From Aequorivita sublithincola DSM 14238 (GTDB lineage: Bacteria; Bacteroidota; Bacteroidia; Flavobacteriales; Flavobacteriaceae), in the NCBI RefSeq assembly GCF_000265385.1, contig NC_018013.1:1-64000 (forward strand): DNA of 64,000 nucleotides, read 5' to 3'. The notes beneath the pieces were generated by a model. It did no database searches, was not told the DNA's origin, and saw only the letters and a program-made list of their open reading frames with translations. How positions within the stretch are numbered: position 1 is the stretch's first letter; every line of letters begins with the position of its first letter. Made by a program: the position numbers and the translations under genes. Shown here one piece after another: positions 61,601 through 64,000 of the stretch.

Positions 61601-62309
61601 CAGCTGGTGAAATATTTACCGCTTCTGCACTGTGGAAATGTTCATTATGGCCATCCATAATATTACAGGAAACCGTCCAATTGTTTTTATCTATTATTTT
61701 TCCATTAGAAGCATCTACTCTAAAATTCCACCAATCAGATGAAGTAGTTTCGGCAATTGAAAGTTCCCAAATCAGTTGAGTGCCTAATCCTTCTCTATAA
61801 TAGTACATCAGTTTAATAGGAATATTTACCAGAGAGATTCCAGCCTTATTATAAACGGCAGCTTTATTAATACCGCCAATATTTTTTACTTCGTTAAGAT
61901 TCGAAATCTTGTAACCCATTTGGTTAGCAACCGATACAATGGCTGCACGAGCATCAATGACTTGCGAGCTATTTTTAACCGTAGCTTGCACATCGTTTAA
62001 AAACTTGTTGTGCTCCATCAAAACGCTTCCCGTTACATCGAAATGCACGCTGGATTCAGTTCCAAAAACCTCCAAACCATTGATGGCCTGCCGTAAATAG
62101 ATATGGCGAACACCGCTGTTTTTACTTGTGCTTTCCTGTGAAATCACATAATCAGAACTTTTATTCTGAATTAATGTAGCTAAGGTTATTGTGCATTGCT
62201 CCATAGCCTTTTGCGCCGCTTCCTTCTCTTTTTCGGCGTTTTTTTGTTGTGCCAAAATTGGAAGAGATGCCAAGCACAACATCATTAATACTAATGTAGA
62301 TTTTTTCAT
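58629..62309 (-). CDS. M36 (fungalysin-like) metalloprotease with P-domain, HYR and T9SS domains
   Basis: The protein has 1226 residues. The signal peptide (1-20) ends at ILAQ. An FTP/PepSY propeptide (about 50-220) is followed by the M36 catalytic domain (about 260-650) with the zinc motif HEYCH (442-446) in GVITHEYCHGVSNRL. A proprotein-convertase P-domain follows (about 770-870, ITHSWVGDISVSIKSPSGT). Next come HYR-like modules (about 980-1140) and a type A T9SS sorting domain ending QITKRLIKE. It is likely a secreted protein-degrading enzyme. Confidence 0.93.
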   Translation of the reverse strand: MKKSTLVLMMLCLASLPILAQQKNAEKEKEAAQKAMEQCTITLATLIQNKSSDYVISQESTSKNSGVRHIYLRQAINGLEVFGTESSVHFDVTGSVLMEHNKFLNDVQATVKNSSQVIDARAAIVSVANQMGYKISNLNEVKNIGGINKAAVYNKAGISLVNIPIKLMYYYREGLGTQLIWELSIAETTSSDWWNFRVDASNGKIIDKNNWTVSCNIMDGHNEHFHSAEAVNISPAVGPLNKNEIVNNKRETTQTSVFELSPAMVGGYRVYAMPVESPNHGARTLQNNPDNPTASPFGWHDTNGVAGPEFTVTTGNNVDAHKGSARPDGTASLIFDFPIDLNQNPASNTAPYITNLFYWNNIIHDVLYQYGFDEAGGNFQENNYGNGGLGSDSVNANAQASGDCNANFGTPSDGQNPTMNMFLCSNSNPPHDGDLDAGVITHEYCHGVSNRLTGGALNTNCLNNTEQMGEGWSDFYGLLLTIEPGDTGTDARGVGTYLLGQPITGNGVRTKRYSTDFAVNDHTYDDIKSAVVPHGIGEIWATMLWDVTWEIIATDGFNPDVYNGTGGNNVALAIVTEGLKLQPCSPGFVDGRDAILAADQALYGGAHVCAIWEAFARRGLGFSASQGSSSSKTDGTEAFDLPPNFSSLNVIDEVCLSDGIQTGLSGGSPAGGTYSGPGVTDNGNGTTYTFDPAVGGPGLVTVTYMVNDFCTGAPTTLTDDINVTNNPPEIICVGSGLIPMNGSQTSTAGVAIPDGNSTGVTVTMNVTEDVSITDLNVNVNITHSWVGDISVSIKSPSGTTALIIDRPGRISSGFGCSGNNIVATLDDEAANPVEDECESSEPTINGSFSPNNPLSVFDGESTVGVWELKVIDNAGGDSGTLNTWGIEYGYEVTAAVLDVTLDGNGVATVNAEDLLYDIAVECGGYTVLAGSPLTATVTFTCADIGINNVPVQATNDSGAAANCVAMVNVISSGGGGALSCPGNISQGNDTGICGAVVDYTVVSPVGCSGGTLTQTSGLASGSTFPVGTTTNTFEYDDGVNPVQSCSFDITINDTELPILSCPLDQTVIVPTGGLYTLPDYFANGEATVTDNCTDPVTNTTQNPAPGTQLSDGVHTITFTAQDLSGNTATCTFELTVTILVGVDSFDYNSLSLLPNPAKDKVVLVNSQNLQLEKLSIYDIRGRLITTINLENMTSQEDIDVSQLESATYFIMIQGKEGQITKRLIKE

Positions 62310-62420
62310 TTTAAATATAGAATTGGTTTAAGTGATAAATTTAAAGTAAAATCTTACATATTAATCAAATATTTTAGGTTAATTCATAAATTATTTAACA
62401 TTATGAATAAATAAAGCATA

Positions 62421-62445
62421 AAAAAAGCCTCCCAATTGGGAGGCT
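62421..62445 (-). terminator. Terminator of the cold-shock gene
   Basis: AGCCTCCCAATTGGGAGGCT (62426-62445) is a perfect palindrome. On the minus strand it is followed by a T-run, as expected for a terminator of the upstream csp gene. Confidence 0.9.
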
Positions 62446-62468
62446 GTGTCTTAAAAAAATTGTGTGTA

Positions 62469-62660
62469 TTAAAGCACTTTTACGTTTACCGCATTCAATC
62501 CTTTTTTTCCTTCTTGTAGATCAAATTCTACTTCGTCACCTTCGCGAACTTCGTCGATTAGGCCTGTAACGTGTACAAAATGTTCTTTGTTTGTTCCTTC
62601 TTCAGTGATAAAACCAAATCCTTTAGTGTCGTTGAAGAATTTTACTGTTCCTTTGTTCAT
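62469..62660 (-). CDS. Cold-shock protein
   Basis: The protein has 63 residues and is a single cold-shock domain. The RNA-binding motifs are KGFGFI (RNP1, about 13-18) and HFVHV (RNP2, about 27-31). It acts as an RNA chaperone. It has its own promoter and terminator. Confidence 0.97.
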   Translation of the reverse strand: MNKGTVKFFNDTKGFGFITEEGTNKEHFVHVTGLIDEVREGDEVEFDLQEGKKGLNAVNVKVL

Positions 62661-62691
62661 TGTATTTAAATAAAATAATTAATATAAGCCG

Positions 62692-62699
62692 CAAAGATA
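62692..62699 (-). promoter_or_regulatory. -7 element of the cold-shock gene
   Basis: The minus strand reads TATCTTTG, an exact match, with a leader of about 26 nt. A TTTG 13 bases upstream is closer than usual. Confidence 0.6.
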
Positions 62700-62812
62700 G
62701 TATTATTATTGACAAATTATGATTTTAACAAGAATTATTTTAAAAAACTAAAATCGCAACGTTTCTTCTAGTCATTAAATCTTGAGTAATCAAATTCAGT
62801 TAAGCCAATTAA

Positions 62813-64000
62813 TTAGTTACTTTCAACTTTTCTTTTTTTACTTTCAACCTTATTATTCAACCATTCTGGATAATCCGTATTATCCTCTGCTTCTAAGATT
62901 GTTATTGATTGGTCAGTCTCCGTTTTTAATAAGTCCTTTTGCTTCAAATTCAAAATTTCTCCAGCAGTCTGTAGCCCCGAATAACCAGCTCCTGCAACTC
63001 CGTGGCTTACGATACTGGCACCGCACAAATAGAGATTTTTTATTTCGCTTTTGGCTTTATATGCGAATGGCCCAATTTGCATTAGTTTTTTTTCGGTTCC
63101 ATAAACACTTCCGTCCGTTGAATTTATGTAATATTGGTTCGTGATAGGCGTGCCCAATTCTTTATGAACAATATGTTCTCGAATATTAGGTAATACTTTC
63201 TCCAAAGTTTTTATCATTTTCTCTGTAAGCAATTCTTTAAACTGAAGATATTCTTCGGAACGAGGTTCTTTTTCGTCTTTAAATTTTTCAAAAAGTTTAT
63301 AATCTAGATATGTGATCGCTTCAATACTATGGTGTTTTCCGTCAAAACTAGAAGGATCTTTTAAGGTTGTGCAACTAACAAACATTCCTTCAATTGCCTC
63401 ATCATTTGTTATATCTGGCATCATCATTCGCTCGTAAACCCTATCCATATCTTCGTTTGGCATTAACCAAATATTTCCAGAATCGAGTCCGGCAGCTTTC
63501 ACATCCATAGCCACAGTAAGGAAAAGCATTAAAGAGGAGCAAGAATACTTCGTTCTATTTAATTTTTTCTGAAGGCTTTTACTCAAGTTTTCTTCACCTA
63601 TAAGTTTTTGATAGGTGATATTTGGATCTGCATTGGAAATGACTTGTTTTGCAAACAACTTCTCCCCGCTTTCCAATTCCACGCCAATAACGGTTTTTTT
63701 CTTTCCTCCTTCTAAAAGGATTTTTTTAACAGATTGCTGCGTTTTTACAATTCCATTATGCTTTTTGATTGCTGTTGTCATCGCCTTTACAATCGCGCCG
63801 CCGCCGCCGCAAGGATAAAAACCGCCGTGAAAATAATGATCCATAACTGCACAATGCAACGGGAAACTCGCTTTTGCAGGAGCAAGCCCGTGATCGCCAA
63901 ACTGAATATTGAGAATTTTTTTGAGCAATGGATCTTTAATATGCCAATCAATAACTCTTTTTAAGCTAAATAGCGCATACTTACCCATATGCTTAGTGCG
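62813..64000 (-). CDS. FAD-dependent phytoene desaturase/carotenoid isomerase-like oxidoreductase (5' end missing)
   Basis: The frame runs open through the right edge of the window, so the gene's start and its N-terminal FAD-binding GxGxxG lie outside. The visible 395 residues match the C-terminal part of CrtI/CRTISO-like enzymes: FYPCGGGGAIVKAMTTAI, then SNADPNITYQKLIG, WLMPNEDMDRVYERM and the FAD motif NLYLCGASIVSHGVAGAGYS near the end. It may act in carotenoid synthesis or as a retinol-saturase-type enzyme. The last 35 residues are charged. Confidence 0.88.
   Translation of the reverse strand, partial: RTKHMGKYALFSLKRVIDWHIKDPLLKKILNIQFGDHGLAPAKASFPLHCAVMDHYFHGGFYPCGGGGAIVKAMTTAIKKHNGIVKTQQSVKKILLEGGKKKTVIGVELESGEKLFAKQVISNADPNITYQKLIGEENLSKSLQKKLNRTKYSCSSLMLFLTVAMDVKAAGLDSGNIWLMPNEDMDRVYERMMMPDITNDEAIEGMFVSCTTLKDPSSFDGKHHSIEAITYLDYKLFEKFKDEKEPRSEEYLQFKELLTEKMIKTLEKVLPNIREHIVHKELGTPITNQYYINSTDGSVYGTEKKLMQIGPFAYKAKSEIKNLYLCGASIVSHGVAGAGYSGLQTAGEILNLKQKDLLKTETDQSITILEAEDNTDYPEWLNNKVESKKRKVESN

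Noticed and set aside
60000..61800. Plus-strand frames across the M36 protease gene
   Set aside because: They are antisense to a complete protease with an intact zinc motif and sorting domain.

Overview
The window looks like a chromosomal segment of a marine-type Flavobacteriaceae (phylum Bacteroidota). It has AT-rich DNA, no obvious Shine-Dalgarno sequences, and many start sites preceded by the Bacteroidota -7 element TANNTTTG. It also has a compact primary sigma factor without region 1.1, bacillithiol synthesis (BshC), a TamL/TamB pair with a lipoprotein TamA-like partner, and secreted proteins with C-terminal type IX secretion (T9SS) sorting domains. The genus cannot be fixed from the sequence alone. 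I see no rRNA, tRNA, insertion sequence, prophage or CRISPR array.

Layout. 0.2-3.1 kb: dnaA, a lipoprotein MsrB and a small secreted CxxC protein. 3.2-10.6 kb: the outer-membrane pair tamL/tamB. 10.8-13.8 kb: yceI and a pirin gene, which share an operator at the same distance from their promoters, then a Crp/Fnr regulator and a lone ExbD. 13.8-22.4 kb: a divalent-metal efflux block consisting of a His/Cys-rich DUF6660 protein, a CzcA-type RND pump fused to its TolC-like channel, its membrane-fusion protein, a Fur-family repressor, a 58-residue protein and a Zn/Cd-type P-type ATPase. A possible multi-helix RNA element lies just before the pump gene, and two matching palindromes sit at the two promoters of the block.

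22.4-32.4 kb: DUF4256, an MFS exporter and a VTT membrane protein. Next comes a cluster of tiny genes at 25.3-25.8 kb, two of which are tandem 28-residue paralogues, followed by DUF1456, a universal stress protein, a GltB-like oxidoreductase, a PoxB-like enzyme, a small XRE/membrane pair and two small exported proteins. 32.5-41.9 kb: rpoD, an SLC13 transporter, three MscS-family channels, an OmpA lipoprotein, an SDR enzyme, a VanX-like dipeptidase and a thioesterase. 42-57.7 kb: mostly housekeeping (bshC, guaA, pyrG, yidC, mnmA), interspersed with a LysM lipoprotein, OsmC, DUF922, DUF3820, a SpeE-like protein, a YwqK-like protein, a T9SS subtilase and a nitronate monooxygenase-like gene. 57.7-64 kb: a GH114-like lipoprotein, a large T9SS M36 metalloprotease, a cold-shock protein and the 3' part of a carotenoid-type FAD oxidoreductase cut by the window edge.

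The most notable points are the tandem micropeptide cluster (25343-25775), the possible structured RNA before the metal pump (14155-14267), the shared yceI/pirin operator, the paired palindromes of the metal-efflux block, and several promoters placed so close to the start codon that the transcripts may be leaderless.
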